From JAVJRN01 sp040218415 (GTDB taxonomy: Bacteria > Bacteroidota > Bacteroidia > Cytophagales > Cyclobacteriaceae), in assembly GCA_040218415.1 (NCBI GenBank), contig JAVJRN010000010.1, positions 68,183 through 132,182 on the forward strand: a stretch of DNA of 64,000 nt, written 5' to 3'. The position numbers and the translations under genes are program-made. Shown in pieces: positions 7,642 to 17,677 of the stretch. Numbering within the stretch: the stretch's first letter is position 1; every line of letters starts with the position of its first letter. Below the pieces are notes generated by a model that had not been told where the DNA came from, did not search any database, and worked only from the letters and a program-made list of their open reading frames with translations.

Positions 7642-9816
7642 ATGCAAATTCAAAAATTTACTTTTTTAGTATTAGGTTTTTTCTTTTTGCAGTTCACCAA
7701 TGGTCAAGGAGTTTCAGAATTGGTCTACATGGATCAGGAGAAATTGACCTACGTGCCTTTCGCCATGTTGGGTCAATCGAATAAGGTTAACACAATTCCA
7801 GATTTTTCCTATGCTGGCTATATGGGCGGAGGAGTTTCACTTCCTACAGACATTCCTATTAAAGCTACTGTTAACCCAGCGCCTGGAGACGATAGTCCAA
7901 GAATTCAGGCCGCTATTGATTTGGTTTCTGCGTTGGAACTTGATGATAATGGATTTAGAGGAGTGGTGCTCATTAAGGCAGGCCATTACAGTTTAGAGAC
8001 ACCATTATCCATCAGAGAATCTGGAGTGATTTTAACGGGTGAGGGGCAAGGTTTGAACGGTACGGTTCTCCATTCGAATCGCAGGACTAACCATGATGTT
8101 ATCAGCTTAAAAGGGAGTAGCATCAGTATCGACCCAGAATCTCAACAACAAATTATTTCTTCATATGTACCTGTAGGGTCATATTCGTTCGATATTATAG
8201 ATGCTTCTGCTTTTAGTGTAGGTGATAAAATCGTCGTTACACGAACGCCTAATCAAATCTGGATAGATGAGTTAGGCATGGATAAGGAATCGCTTTGCGA
8301 AGGGAAAAGTGGTTGCGACGGCTGGACAACAAGCAGCTATACGATTGATCACGAGCGAATAATTACAGCCATTTCCGGGAATTCCATATCCATCAATATT
8401 CCAATGGTAGATGTAATTGAGGATTATTTCGGAGGTGGCACTATTTCCAAAATAAAATCTTCTGGTAGGATTAGTCAATGCGGAATTGAAAATTTAAGGA
8501 TTCAATCCTTCTACGATGGCAATATCGATGAGAATCATGCCTGGACCGCTGTGAACTTGGAATATACAGAGAACTGCTGGGTTAAGGAAGTTACCGGCCA
8601 GTATTTGGCTTATAGTACAGTAAACATTGAAAATTCAAACTTCAACACTATTCAAGACTGTGCCTATATTGATCCAAAATCTCAAGTATCGGGTGGAAGA
8701 AGATATTCTTTTGCAATACAGTCAGGATTAGGTAACCTTTTTCAAAGATGCTATGCCAAGAGTGGTCGTCATGATTTTGTGACAGGATCAAGAGTGACAG
8801 GTCCTAATGTCTTTTTGGATGGATTAGCTGAAGATGCCAGATCGGATATTGGTCCTCATCACAGATGGGCGACAGGAACACTTTTCGACAATATTCGAGG
8901 TGCGTCAACCAGAGTTTGGAATAGAGGAAATTCTGGCTCAGGTCATGGTTGGTCTGGGGCTCAAACGATGTTTTGGAACATAGCGTCATATTCAGGGGAG
9001 TTTCGGGTGGATAGTCCTCTTGGCTCGATGAACTGGGGCATTGGATGCATTGGTGGTAATCAGACTGGTGCTGGCTATTGGGAAAGTTGGGGAGCGAATG
9101 TTCATCCGAGGAGTCTCTACCTTCAGCAGCTTGAAGATCGATTAGGAAGAAGTGCAGTGGATAATGTTGTGATATACGAGCAGAAAACAGAACATTTATA
9201 TGATTTGCTAGCCAAATGGGGTGGTCAAGGAAAATTTTCAGATGGAGGATTTTATGGTTCCACACCAAATGTGAGATTTGTAAATCCAACCGGCACTATT
9301 GATGTATCAACATGGGATGGTAATAATATTGAAGTTGATGCTACAGATAGTGATGGGACCATTCAACATGTGAAGTTGCTCATCAATGGAGAACCGATAG
9401 CCATGGACGATCAAGCACCTTATATATTCACAGAATTGACTGACAAGATTCAGAATCTTCCCTATATCGTTCATTACTTGCAGGCCATTGCCACGGACAA
9501 TGACGGGAATACAAGTTCGACCAGAGTGACTATTATTGGTGGAGACTCACCGTTGGTGAATTTAGTCTTTTTAGAATATCAGGAGGTACTTGTATATCCT
9601 AATCCGATCCAAAATAAAGAGTTAATTATTCGAATGAAGGAGGCAGGTTCCTACACTGGAAAGGTTTATGATTTATTTGGTCGAAAGGTGGATCAATTTA
9701 AGTTTCAAGGGATAAATTATCAGTGCCATCATTCAAATTTGCATGGGGGGGCTTATATTCTCGAAATTCATGATGAGGTAAAGGTTCTATCAAGAATCAA
9801 ACTTTTTATTAAGTAG
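7642..9816 (+). CDS. Secreted right-handed beta-helix protein with T9SS tail, putative polysaccharide lyase or epimerase
   Basis: A 724-residue protein with signal peptide (about 1-21). The segment from about 45 to 540 has the layout of pectate-lyase-like beta-helix proteins: an N-terminal DDSPRIQAAIDLVS motif typical of the Pectate_lyase_3 family, then repeated short N/D-rich coils. A conserved-looking core includes GRRYSFAIQSG, GRHDFVTGSRVTGPNVF, and GPHHRWATGTLFDNI. An Ig-like domain (about 550-632) and a T9SS sorting domain (about 650-724, VYPNPIQNKEL) follow. The HHRW and GRHDF clusters could hold catalytic residues. It is not an evident PL6, since the N-K and R-H-G motifs are absent. 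Its lyase, epimerase or hydrolase activity is undetermined. Confidence 0.65.
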   Translation: MQIQKFTFLVLGFFFLQFTNGQGVSELVYMDQEKLTYVPFAMLGQSNKVNTIPDFSYAGYMGGGVSLPTDIPIKATVNPAPGDDSPRIQAAIDLVSALELDDNGFRGVVLIKAGHYSLETPLSIRESGVILTGEGQGLNGTVLHSNRRTNHDVISLKGSSISIDPESQQQIISSYVPVGSYSFDIIDASAFSVGDKIVVTRTPNQIWIDELGMDKESLCEGKSGCDGWTTSSYTIDHERIITAISGNSISINIPMVDVIEDYFGGGTISKIKSSGRISQCGIENLRIQSFYDGNIDENHAWTAVNLEYTENCWVKEVTGQYLAYSTVNIENSNFNTIQDCAYIDPKSQVSGGRRYSFAIQSGLGNLFQRCYAKSGRHDFVTGSRVTGPNVFLDGLAEDARSDIGPHHRWATGTLFDNIRGASTRVWNRGNSGSGHGWSGAQTMFWNIASYSGEFRVDSPLGSMNWGIGCIGGNQTGAGYWESWGANVHPRSLYLQQLEDRLGRSAVDNVVIYEQKTEHLYDLLAKWGGQGKFSDGGFYGSTPNVRFVNPTGTIDVSTWDGNNIEVDATDSDGTIQHVKLLINGEPIAMDDQAPYIFTELTDKIQNLPYIVHYLQAIATDNDGNTSSTRVTIIGGDSPLVNLVFLEYQEVLVYPNPIQNKELIIRMKEAGSYTGKVYDLFGRKVDQFKFQGINYQCHHSNLHGGAYILEIHDEVKVLSRIKLFIK

Positions 9817-9978
9817 AAAAATATTTCGAATATCTCTGACGCTGAATCCCTGAGTTCGCTTTCGGTCTATATCTAGAATACAAAATAGACAAATTACAAA
9901 ATCCGTAATTTTCACTAGATACATTAAACTAATAATAAATATTAAAAAATATTTGGCCAATAAATTGCCATTCGCTAA

Positions 9979-9992
9979 ATTGGTTGACCAAT
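9979..9992. promoter_or_regulatory. GntR/FadR-type operator upstream of susC
   Basis: ATTGGTTGACCAAT, extended to AATTGGTTGACCAATT, is a near-perfect palindrome about 206 bases before the susC start. The distance implies a long 5' leader. It links the main catabolic operon to the two GntR regulators. Confidence 0.7.
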
Positions 9993-10198
9993 TAATAGTC
10001 AACTAATTATTAAGCTTGACCATTTGGGTTAATAAATTGAGAAATCGTTTTTGATGAAATGGTATTTTTAAAAGATAGATAAAAACTGATTGGATTCTTC
10101 TTTGGAGAATCCATTTGAGAGGAGTAGCTACGCTAGACTTCATTTAGGTGATCTATAAAAAAAATACCAGACAATTATAATTTTATAAACAAATACCT

Positions 10199-13100
10199 AT
10201 GAATTATTTCTTACAAAGTAATGTTGGGCGTGCCAAGTGGGTGATGAGCCTCTTAGTTATGTTTACCTGCCTGGTTTCTATAAGCGCATTTGCACAGGAG
10301 ACCATTAGGGGTCGGATCACCGATGAGCTTGGTGAAGGTTTACCTGGAGTTACCGTTCTGGTTCAAGGAACAACCACAGGTACGATTACCGATATTGATG
10401 GCAATTTTAGCCTATCGACAGCTTCAGATGCGATATTAGAGGTTTCGTCAATCGGGTTTAAAACGCAAACTATTGCTTTAAGCGGAAGAACCACCTTAAA
10501 TATCACGCTTGAAGACGATATAGAAGAATTAAGTGAAGTGGTAGTCATTGGTTATGGAAGTGTCCGAAAAAGCGATATCACGGGAAGTGTATCAACCGTC
10601 AAGGCCAAAGAGCTTCAAGCTTTTCCGGTATTAAATGCAGCCTCTGCGTTGCAAGGTAGAGCGGCTGGCGTACAAGTACAGTCGGAAAATGGGGGGGAAC
10701 CAGGAGCCCCAATAGGTATTAAGATTAGGGGTACTACTTCTTTCTCTGCAAGTAGTTCTCCACTCGTTGTGGTTGATGGATTTGTTGGAGCCACTATGCC
10801 CCAGCAAGGAGATATAGAATCGATAGAAATTTTGAAGGATGCTTCGGCTTCAGCTATTTATGGCTCAAGAGGCTCAAATGGGGTTATTATGGTAACGACC
10901 AAAAAAGGAGTGTCAGGTAAAATATCAGTAGAGGTTAATTCAACGGTTTCTTCATCCGAAACTGCAAATAGGTTAGACCTATTGAATGCAGATCAATATA
11001 CTGAATTTCAGACCATATTAAATCCTGCGTATGTTCAAGGACCTGCAGATACGGATTGGCAGGATGAATTGTTCAGAAATGGCGCCCTTCAGAATTACCA
11101 ATTTTCAGTCCGAGGAGGAAGCGATAAGCTTAGTTTTTACGCTTCAGCAGACTACTTCAATCAAGATGGAGTAATTATTAACTCGGGTTTCGAGAGAACC
11201 TCTTTTCTTACCAACGTTGATGCGAAAGTAAACGATAAGTTGAAAATAGGAGTTAGCCTCTTTTCTCGTAGAAGTAAGAAAAATGGAGTTTCTACACAAT
11301 CTACTGGATCAACTGCTAATGGAGGCGGTGATGATGTTATTGGTCTCATGCTTAGATTTAGACCAGATTTAGGTATTTATGATGATGATGGTGGTTTTAC
11401 TTCCCAAAATGTAGGAGGTTTCCTTGATAATCCGTACGCTGTGGCTACAGAAAGAGTCAATGACACTAAAGAAGATAGAAGCAGAGCAAATCTCTATTTG
11501 GATTATGAGATACTCGAAGGATTAAGTTTTAAAACAACACTTGGTGTTCGCGCAATTAACGAAAATATTGCCACGTATATTCCATCTACGCTCACCGAAA
11601 CAGATCAAGGTGCGGGTGGTACAGCTCGAATCGCTAATCGACAGTCCAGTTATTTACTCAATGAAAATTATGTCACCTACACTCGTAGGATTGGCAAAGG
11701 TAATTTGACCCTCGTGGGAGGCCATTCCTATCAAAGGGACGTTACACAAAGGTTTTCAGCAGGATCGCAAGGACTAATCAAGGATAGCTATAGCTATAAT
11801 AATCTGGCTGGTTCGGCTGTAGCTACAATACCGACTTCAAGCTACTCAGAGAGTGAAATTGAATCACAATTTGGTAGATTCAATTTTGATTGGAATGATA
11901 AATACTTACTGACTGCAACTGTCAGAAGGGATGGTTCTTCTAGATTTTCTGATAACGAGAAGTATGCTATTTTCCCTTCCGGAGCAATTGGGTGGAGGGT
12001 TTCAAACGAGTCATTTCTGAGAAATAATCCAATAATTTCAAATTTAAAATTAAGAGCTAGTTACGGAGTAACAGGTAATACATCTATTCCCGCATTATCT
12101 TCTTTTGGACGTTTTGGGGATGTAAATGGGTTAGGAGCAGGAGCTCTTGTCACTGGAGTGGTTCCAGAGCAGGTCGCAAACGCTAACCTTAGATGGGAGT
12201 CTTCTTATCAAACGAACATTGGACTTGACTTGGGCTTATTCGATGATAGGATCACAATGGAATTTAATTACTATAATATAGATACTAAAGATCTATTGAT
12301 GCCGGATTTCAATCTGCCAGTATACTTTGGGAATTTGAATAGGTTCGCGCTTAAGAATGTAGGTGAGATGAATAATGAAGGATTTGAATTTTCTCTACGA
12401 ACAACTAACATATATACTAGCAATCTACAATGGACAACTGATTTTAATTGGTCTACCAACAGAACTGAAATAGTACGATTGAATGACGGCCTAGATGTAT
12501 ATTTAGATGCCTCACCGGGATATTTCAGTAGAGATAGAACACATATTCTGCGTGAGGGCGAAGTGCCAGGTGCCTTTTGGGGATATGAGTACCGAGGAGT
12601 TTACATAGGTGGGGCTTTAGAAGAAGGTACTGCAATGTTATCAGGTGGAACCATTGGAGATCCAATATTTGCAGAAGTAGCTGATGCCGATGGAAACTAC
12701 GATGGTGTCATTGATACACAGGATCAACAAATAATCGGAGATCCTACACCAGACTTTATCTTCGGAATGAACAACTCTGTTTCTTATAAAAACTTTGATT
12801 TGAATGTATTTATTCAAGGTTCTCAAGGAGCGGAAATATTTAATTTAACCAGAGTACAATTAATGAACGGGGATGCCAACGCGATAACCGATGTTTTGGA
12901 TTCTTGGTCTTTTGAAAACCCGGAAAGTAATATTCCGAGAGTAGGTAACAATTCGAGTAGAGAGTTGTCCACGCGCTTTATTGAAGATGGTAGCTATATC
13001 AGATTGAAAAATATCTCCTTGGGATATACACTACCAACTAATATTGTTGAAAAAGTAGGGTTATCGAATGCAAGATTGTCATTCAGTGCCCAAAACCTGC

Positions 13101-13270
13101 TTACTATAACAAACTACTCAGGTTTGGATCCTGAAGTAAACTATTTCGGAGGTGGAGGAGAAAGTAACAACCCATCAAATCCAAGAAACCCTAATACGAC
13201 CAATGGTTTTGATTATGGAAACTATCCGACGATCAGATCATATACCTTCAGCGTTAATTTGAAATTTTAA
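10199..13270 (+). CDS. SusC/RagA-family TonB-dependent outer-membrane transporter
   Basis: A 1023-residue outer-membrane importer. A signal peptide ends near AFAQ (about 32). A CarboxypepD_reg-like domain (about 35-105) is followed by the SusC signature region ELSEVVVIGYGS (about 110-121), the plug with SALQGRAAGVQVQ and ILKDASASAIYGSRG, and a beta-barrel ending in the aromatic terminus SVNLKF. With the SusD at 13283 it should import oligo-alginate in a TonB-dependent manner; the substrate is inferred from the neighbouring PL17, PL7 and PL6 genes. It heads a long plus-strand operon. Confidence 0.95.
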   Translation: MNYFLQSNVGRAKWVMSLLVMFTCLVSISAFAQETIRGRITDELGEGLPGVTVLVQGTTTGTITDIDGNFSLSTASDAILEVSSIGFKTQTIALSGRTTLNITLEDDIEELSEVVVIGYGSVRKSDITGSVSTVKAKELQAFPVLNAASALQGRAAGVQVQSENGGEPGAPIGIKIRGTTSFSASSSPLVVVDGFVGATMPQQGDIESIEILKDASASAIYGSRGSNGVIMVTTKKGVSGKISVEVNSTVSSSETANRLDLLNADQYTEFQTILNPAYVQGPADTDWQDELFRNGALQNYQFSVRGGSDKLSFYASADYFNQDGVIINSGFERTSFLTNVDAKVNDKLKIGVSLFSRRSKKNGVSTQSTGSTANGGGDDVIGLMLRFRPDLGIYDDDGGFTSQNVGGFLDNPYAVATERVNDTKEDRSRANLYLDYEILEGLSFKTTLGVRAINENIATYIPSTLTETDQGAGGTARIANRQSSYLLNENYVTYTRRIGKGNLTLVGGHSYQRDVTQRFSAGSQGLIKDSYSYNNLAGSAVATIPTSSYSESEIESQFGRFNFDWNDKYLLTATVRRDGSSRFSDNEKYAIFPSGAIGWRVSNESFLRNNPIISNLKLRASYGVTGNTSIPALSSFGRFGDVNGLGAGALVTGVVPEQVANANLRWESSYQTNIGLDLGLFDDRITMEFNYYNIDTKDLLMPDFNLPVYFGNLNRFALKNVGEMNNEGFEFSLRTTNIYTSNLQWTTDFNWSTNRTEIVRLNDGLDVYLDASPGYFSRDRTHILREGEVPGAFWGYEYRGVYIGGALEEGTAMLSGGTIGDPIFAEVADADGNYDGVIDTQDQQIIGDPTPDFIFGMNNSVSYKNFDLNVFIQGSQGAEIFNLTRVQLMNGDANAITDVLDSWSFENPESNIPRVGNNSSRELSTRFIEDGSYIRLKNISLGYTLPTNIVEKVGLSNARLSFSAQNLLTITNYSGLDPEVNYFGGGGESNNPSNPRNPNTTNGFDYGNYPTIRSYTFSVNLKF

Positions 13271-13282
13271 AAGAAACTTAAA

Positions 13283-14821
13283 ATGAATAGATATAAATCT
13301 TTGCTTTTGTTGATTCTAGGTTTGACAACATTTGCATGTTCCGATTTAAAAGAAGAGCCAATAGGCATTCTTGTTCCAGAGACGTATTTCACAGATGTAG
13401 CCTCTGTTGAGGTCGCTATGAATGGTGTATATGCCAGGCTGCATCATCGATTTTTTCTAGCGAGAGAAACGTCCTTACCGCTATTGTTGAGAAGTGACAT
13501 GGTGGACATAGGCGACCAGAATACTCTTCAAGAACGGATTGATCATAACCTGTTTAATGACATTGCTGATAATGGAAATACGCTTGTAGCATGGGGAGCC
13601 ATGTTTGATATAGTTTCAGCATCCAATCTGACTATTTTTGGCGCGTCAATTGCTTCAGGTAATGAAGATCGATTAAACTTGCTTAGTGGACAGGCACATT
13701 TCACACGTGCTTTGGCTTATTATCACCTAGTTAGACAGTTCGGATCCGTCCCCTATATCAATGAACCTGTTACAGATGCAGCATTAATGAGCAGCATTTC
13801 TCCAACTTCTGTAGAGGATATATATGTTGAGATTATTTCTGATTTAGAATTTGCCAAGTCAGTTTTACCCAATACAGTTTTAAATAAGTCCACACCGTCG
13901 AAAGCCGCAGCAAGTGCATACCTTGCCTCAGTTTATTTGACTACTGGAGATTATGCAAACGCCTTGAGAGAGGCCGAAGAAATAATCAATAATAAAGGGA
14001 CATACGGTTTGGATTTAGAACCTGATTTTCAACATCTTTTCCATTATGCCGATGTGATAGACTCAAATGAGCCTATTTATGTACTAGATTTTATCGGGCG
14101 TACTGGAGTTGAAGTGACGAATTGGACTTTTGATTACTTGGCTCCATTATCTGGAATTTCAGGAAATCAAGCATATCCACACCAAGGAGGTTGGGCGGTT
14201 TTAGTACCTTCTTTGAGTGTTTATAACACTTGGAATGGGCAGGATTATAGAAGAGCTGTAAGTTTTGATACTACAGCGGTTAAGTCTACCTTAAATGGAG
14301 GTAATCCCGTGGACTACACTCAATTTAGCCTTGTTGATCCAATCAATCCTAATCGACCATTCATTGCTAAATATCACAGATTTCCAGGTGAAAACACTTC
14401 AGCTAATGGACGAGAGTCTGAGTTGGATTACTTGCTTATGCGTTACGCAGAGGTTCTATTGATTGCTGCTGAGGCAGCTGTTGAGGAAGGGGACAATGGT
14501 AAGGCGCAGACCTACTTAAACATGGTGAGGGCACGTGCAAGAAATGGGGCTGTTGATGGAGACAATGTGAAGTACCCGCCAAGTGCTGTGCCCGCAGATC
14601 ATACTGGAGCGGTTACGGTAGCCGATGTTCTGGAAGAGCGAAGACTCGAATTGGCTTTTGAAGGAAAGAGATGGTATGACATTGTTAGAAGAGATTTAGG
14701 ACAAGCGGTGTTCAGTGCATCAGGTTTGGAAGGAGAGAAACCAGGATTCGTTTATCCTGATGATTATCTCCTTCCGATTCCTGCTGATGATGTTTTTAGA
14801 AACCCTAATCTTGTTGATTAG
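13283..14821 (+). CDS. SusD/RagB-family surface glycan-binding lipoprotein
   Basis: A 512-residue lipoprotein with lipobox ending at Cys19 (TTFAC), acidic residues shortly after, and the SusD TPR-type helical fold. Typical signatures are GQAHFTRALAYYHLVRQFG (about 132-150), the RYAEVLLIAAEAAVEEGD stretch, and the C-terminal LEERRLELAFEGKRWYDIVRR motif. It forms the lid of the SusC channel and captures oligosaccharides. It starts 12 bases after the susC stop, so the two are co-transcribed. Confidence 0.95.
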   Translation: MNRYKSLLLLILGLTTFACSDLKEEPIGILVPETYFTDVASVEVAMNGVYARLHHRFFLARETSLPLLLRSDMVDIGDQNTLQERIDHNLFNDIADNGNTLVAWGAMFDIVSASNLTIFGASIASGNEDRLNLLSGQAHFTRALAYYHLVRQFGSVPYINEPVTDAALMSSISPTSVEDIYVEIISDLEFAKSVLPNTVLNKSTPSKAAASAYLASVYLTTGDYANALREAEEIINNKGTYGLDLEPDFQHLFHYADVIDSNEPIYVLDFIGRTGVEVTNWTFDYLAPLSGISGNQAYPHQGGWAVLVPSLSVYNTWNGQDYRRAVSFDTTAVKSTLNGGNPVDYTQFSLVDPINPNRPFIAKYHRFPGENTSANGRESELDYLLMRYAEVLLIAAEAAVEEGDNGKAQTYLNMVRARARNGAVDGDNVKYPPSAVPADHTGAVTVADVLEERRLELAFEGKRWYDIVRRDLGQAVFSASGLEGEKPGFVYPDDYLLPIPADDVFRNPNLVD

Positions 14822-14842
14822 CATACTTCTGATGGTCTAAAA

Positions 14843-14865
14843 GTCCTCCATCGATGATGGAGGAC
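14843..14865 (+). terminator. Hairpin after susD, possible attenuator
   Basis: A 10-bp perfect stem GTCCTCCATC / GATGGAGGAC with a 3-base loop lies just after the susD stop. No strong T-run follows, so it may be a partial terminator or an mRNA-stabilising hairpin that sets susCD expression above the downstream enzymes. Confidence 0.5.
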
Positions 14866-14917
14866 ACTATTTCCACCAACCTTTGAACACCCTGTTTCCA
14901 CTTCTTATCAACAATTC

Positions 14918-15040
14918 ATGAAGAATCTCTTAATCCTAAGTTTATTTTCATTTCTGACGAGATTTTTTCAGGGTGCTGAAGGTCTTGGTATTAATAATTG
15001 GCCATGTAAGGCTATAAATATTGTAATAAAAGGTTCATGA
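14918..15040 (+). CDS. Possible 40-residue hydrophobic leader ORF coupled to the PL17 gene
   Basis: An ATG opens a 40-codon frame whose N-terminus (MKNLLILSLFSFLTRFFQG) resembles a signal peptide. It stops by an ATGA-type overlap with the PL17 start at 15037. It could be a translated coupling peptide or the truncated 5' remnant of a lost exported-protein gene. No homology is recognised. Confidence 0.25.
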   Translation: MKNLLILSLFSFLTRFFQGAEGLGINNWPCKAINIVIKGS

Positions 15041-17277
15041 GGTTATTGACCATATTGGTGTTTTTAGCGATGCTTTCGTGTGGGAAACAAGACCAAATAA
15101 AACTAAAAGGAGAGCACCCAAACCTAATTCTCACCTCGGCGGGAGTGCAATCAATGCGCAAGAGTCTTGGAAGGGTTCCTTTATTTGATAAGTCTGTAAA
15201 TGCTGCACAAAGTCAAGTTGATGCCGAAATAGCAGCTGGAATAGACGTTCCAATACCCAAGGATTTGGCAGGAGGCTACACGCACGAAAGACATAAAGCC
15301 AATTTCTTTGTCATGCAAAAAGCGGGCGTACTTTTTCAGATTACTAGGGAAGAAAAATATGCAGTTTACATCCGAGACATGCTACTTGAATATGCCGAGA
15401 TGTTTCCAACCCTTGGCAAGCACCCGGCAACAAGGTCTTATGCAAGAGGTAAATTATTTTGGCAATGTCTGAATGATGCGAACTGGCTGGTGTATACCGC
15501 TCAAGCCTATGACTGTATTTACGATTGGCTTGATATCGAGACTGTGGAGAAGCTTAACCGCGAATTGTTTAGACCGTTTGCAGATTACATTTCCATTGGT
15601 AATCCACGGTTTTTTAACCGACTTCATAATCATAGTACGTGGGGCAATGCTGGCGTAGGAATGATAGGATTAGTAATGAATGACAAAGAGCTTATTGATC
15701 GCGCATTGTACGCTTTTGATATTGACAGTGATTCAAGTTCAATAGATAATGATGGAGGTTCACTTAATTTAATGGGTTATAAGGAGGGAGGATTCCTTGC
15801 GCAGATAGATCATTCATTTTCTCCTGATGGATATTATACTGAAGGACCCTATTATCAGCGCTATGCGATGTATCCATTTCTAATTTTTGCTCAAGGACTC
15901 GCCAATAAAAAGCCGGAGTTAGACATCTTTGATTACCGTAATGGCCTTCTAATTAAAGCGGTCTATGCTTTAATTAACCAAACGAATCAGCAAGGAGAGT
16001 TTTTTCCTATCAATGATGCGCAGAAGGGAATGTCACTTTCTTCTAGAGAGCTTGTGAACGCTGTGAGTATGGCATATCATTATGGTGGTAATGAATCTGG
16101 GTTGCTTTCCCTTATTGAGAATCAGGGGAGAGTTCCATTGAATGACTCTGGTCTTGCAGCAGCTAAAGCAATTGCGGAAGGAAAATCTGAGCCATATCAA
16201 TTTAAAAGTATCGAGCTTACTGATGGAGCAAATGGCGATGAGGGTGCTATTGGAATCATTCGTGCGGATAACCTAACACTGGTTATGAAGTATGCTAAGC
16301 ATGGAATGGGACATGGTCATTTTGATCGCTTGGGTTTCTTACTCTATGACGGGCAGGGTGAAGTTATTCAGGATTATGGTTCTGCTCGTTGGGTTAACAT
16401 TGAGCACAAAGATGGCGGTGGTTACCTGAAAGAAAACCACAGTTGGGCTAAAGAGACCATAGCGCATAATACGCTCGTGGTTAACAAAGATTCTCATTTT
16501 GATCATAAGGTGAAAGCAGCAGATAATTCTCCAGGTACACCCTACTATTTTTCATCAAAGGAGAAAATACAGATCATGAGTGCCAAGGAAGGAAAAGCTT
16601 ACGAAAATGTTGAAATGCAGCGAACAATGGCCGTGGTAGAAATCGAAGAACTAGAGAACCCTTTAATCATTGATCTCTTTTCTGTTCAGGCTCCAGAAAA
16701 AACAAGATATGATCTTCCGGTCTATTATATGGGTGAATTCATGTCTTCCAATCAGAAGTTCGAAACAAACAATGACTTAACACCCATGGGTACCAATGAT
16801 GGGTATCAACATCTATGGCAAGAGGCTCAAGCCAAGATTGAGGGGGATAACTTAAGGTTTACGTGGTTCAATAAAAAGAACTTTTTTACTATGACTTCAG
16901 CGGTACGCACTGGTGACATGGCATTGATGACGCGGATAGGAGCCAATGATCCCAATTTCAACCTAAGACGGGATCCAGGATTAATACTTCGCAGAACGGC
17001 TGGAAGTACAGTCTTTGCTAGTTTATATGAAATGCACGGAAGTTATGATTATGCTACTGAGCGCCCTTTGAATTTATTTTCCTCAATAGCTAGTATGAAA
17101 GTGCTTTACGAATCGGCCGAGTTTACAGCAATACAATTTGAATTGCTAACCGGACAGCAGTACCAATTTGCATTTTCGCTTAATGATGATGACGAGACAA
17201 GTTTTCATAACATTGAAGTTGAGGGTGCGCAGGTTACGTGGACAGGAGTTTATGAATTTACAGAAATTAATAAATAA
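15037..17277 (+). CDS. PL17 exo-type oligoalginate lyase, lipoprotein
   Basis: A 746-residue lyase with lipobox ending at Cys15 (AMLSC). It has an N-terminal alpha-barrel domain (about 30-350) and a heparinase II/III-like beta-sheet domain (about 390-720). Residues matching the PL17 active site are Asn198-His199 in LHNHSTWGN, Tyr272/Tyr273 in EGPYYQRY, and the His cluster 422-428 in KHGMGHGHFDR. The enzyme beta-eliminates alginate oligomers to unsaturated monouronate in the periplasm. It sits directly upstream of kdgF, transporter and reductase genes, the classical alginate order. The ATG overlaps the stop of a tiny upstream ORF. Confidence 0.93.
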   Translation: MRLLTILVFLAMLSCGKQDQIKLKGEHPNLILTSAGVQSMRKSLGRVPLFDKSVNAAQSQVDAEIAAGIDVPIPKDLAGGYTHERHKANFFVMQKAGVLFQITREEKYAVYIRDMLLEYAEMFPTLGKHPATRSYARGKLFWQCLNDANWLVYTAQAYDCIYDWLDIETVEKLNRELFRPFADYISIGNPRFFNRLHNHSTWGNAGVGMIGLVMNDKELIDRALYAFDIDSDSSSIDNDGGSLNLMGYKEGGFLAQIDHSFSPDGYYTEGPYYQRYAMYPFLIFAQGLANKKPELDIFDYRNGLLIKAVYALINQTNQQGEFFPINDAQKGMSLSSRELVNAVSMAYHYGGNESGLLSLIENQGRVPLNDSGLAAAKAIAEGKSEPYQFKSIELTDGANGDEGAIGIIRADNLTLVMKYAKHGMGHGHFDRLGFLLYDGQGEVIQDYGSARWVNIEHKDGGGYLKENHSWAKETIAHNTLVVNKDSHFDHKVKAADNSPGTPYYFSSKEKIQIMSAKEGKAYENVEMQRTMAVVEIEELENPLIIDLFSVQAPEKTRYDLPVYYMGEFMSSNQKFETNNDLTPMGTNDGYQHLWQEAQAKIEGDNLRFTWFNKKNFFTMTSAVRTGDMALMTRIGANDPNFNLRRDPGLILRRTAGSTVFASLYEMHGSYDYATERPLNLFSSIASMKVLYESAEFTAIQFELLTGQQYQFAFSLNDDDETSFHNIEVEGAQVTWTGVYEFTEINK

Positions 17278-17281
17278 AGAA

Positions 17282-17656
17282 ATGGAAAGAAATAGCGAGA
17301 AATACATTTTAACCGAAGGAATGGAATGGGAGGAGCTTGGAGGAGGCGTTTCTAGAAAATTCTTGGGCTATGACAATCAGATCATGATGGTTCAGGTAAA
17401 ATTTGAGAAAGGTGCACTTGGTTCGCCGCATCAGCACTTTCATACACAAGCCACCTATTGTGTGTCAGGAAAGTTTGAGTTTGAGATTGACGGAGTGAAG
17501 CAGATCGTGAAAGGGGGAGATGGAGTATACATAGAGCCAAATTTATTACATAGTGCTGTTTGCCTTGAGGCTGGAATCTTGATCGATACTTTCAGTCCAG
17601 TAAGAGAAGATTTTTTAAGCGGGGGAGGAGTGTCCTACTTCGGAGATAAAGACTAA
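17282..17656 (+). CDS. kdgF: KdgF-like cupin, unsaturated uronate to DEH conversion
   Basis: A 124-residue cupin starting at the ATG four bases after the PL17 stop; a longer open frame into PL17 is a read-through artefact. The cupin metal site is visible in HQHFHTQATYCVSGKFEFEI (His-x-His, later Gln/Glu) and in the second motif around PNLLHSAVC. KdgF speeds conversion of 4,5-unsaturated monouronate to the linear keto form (DEH). It is placed between the lyase making that monomer and the transporter. There is no signal peptide, so it should act in the cytoplasm. Confidence 0.88.
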   Translation: MERNSEKYILTEGMEWEELGGGVSRKFLGYDNQIMMVQVKFEKGALGSPHQHFHTQATYCVSGKFEFEIDGVKQIVKGGDGVYIEPNLLHSAVCLEAGILIDTFSPVREDFLSGGGVSYFGDKD

Positions 17657-17677
17657 CACGAAATACGGACTAACCTT

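Noticed and set aside
8804..9289. 161-codon open frame on the minus strand inside the beta-helix enzyme gene
   Set aside because: It lies fully inside a convincing gene with signal peptide and T9SS tail; its own translation has no domain and an odd His/Ser-rich composition.
17168..17281. N-terminal extension of KdgF into the PL17 gene
   Set aside because: It is a second frame of the PL17 coding sequence; the ATG at 17282 gives the normal length for KdgF.
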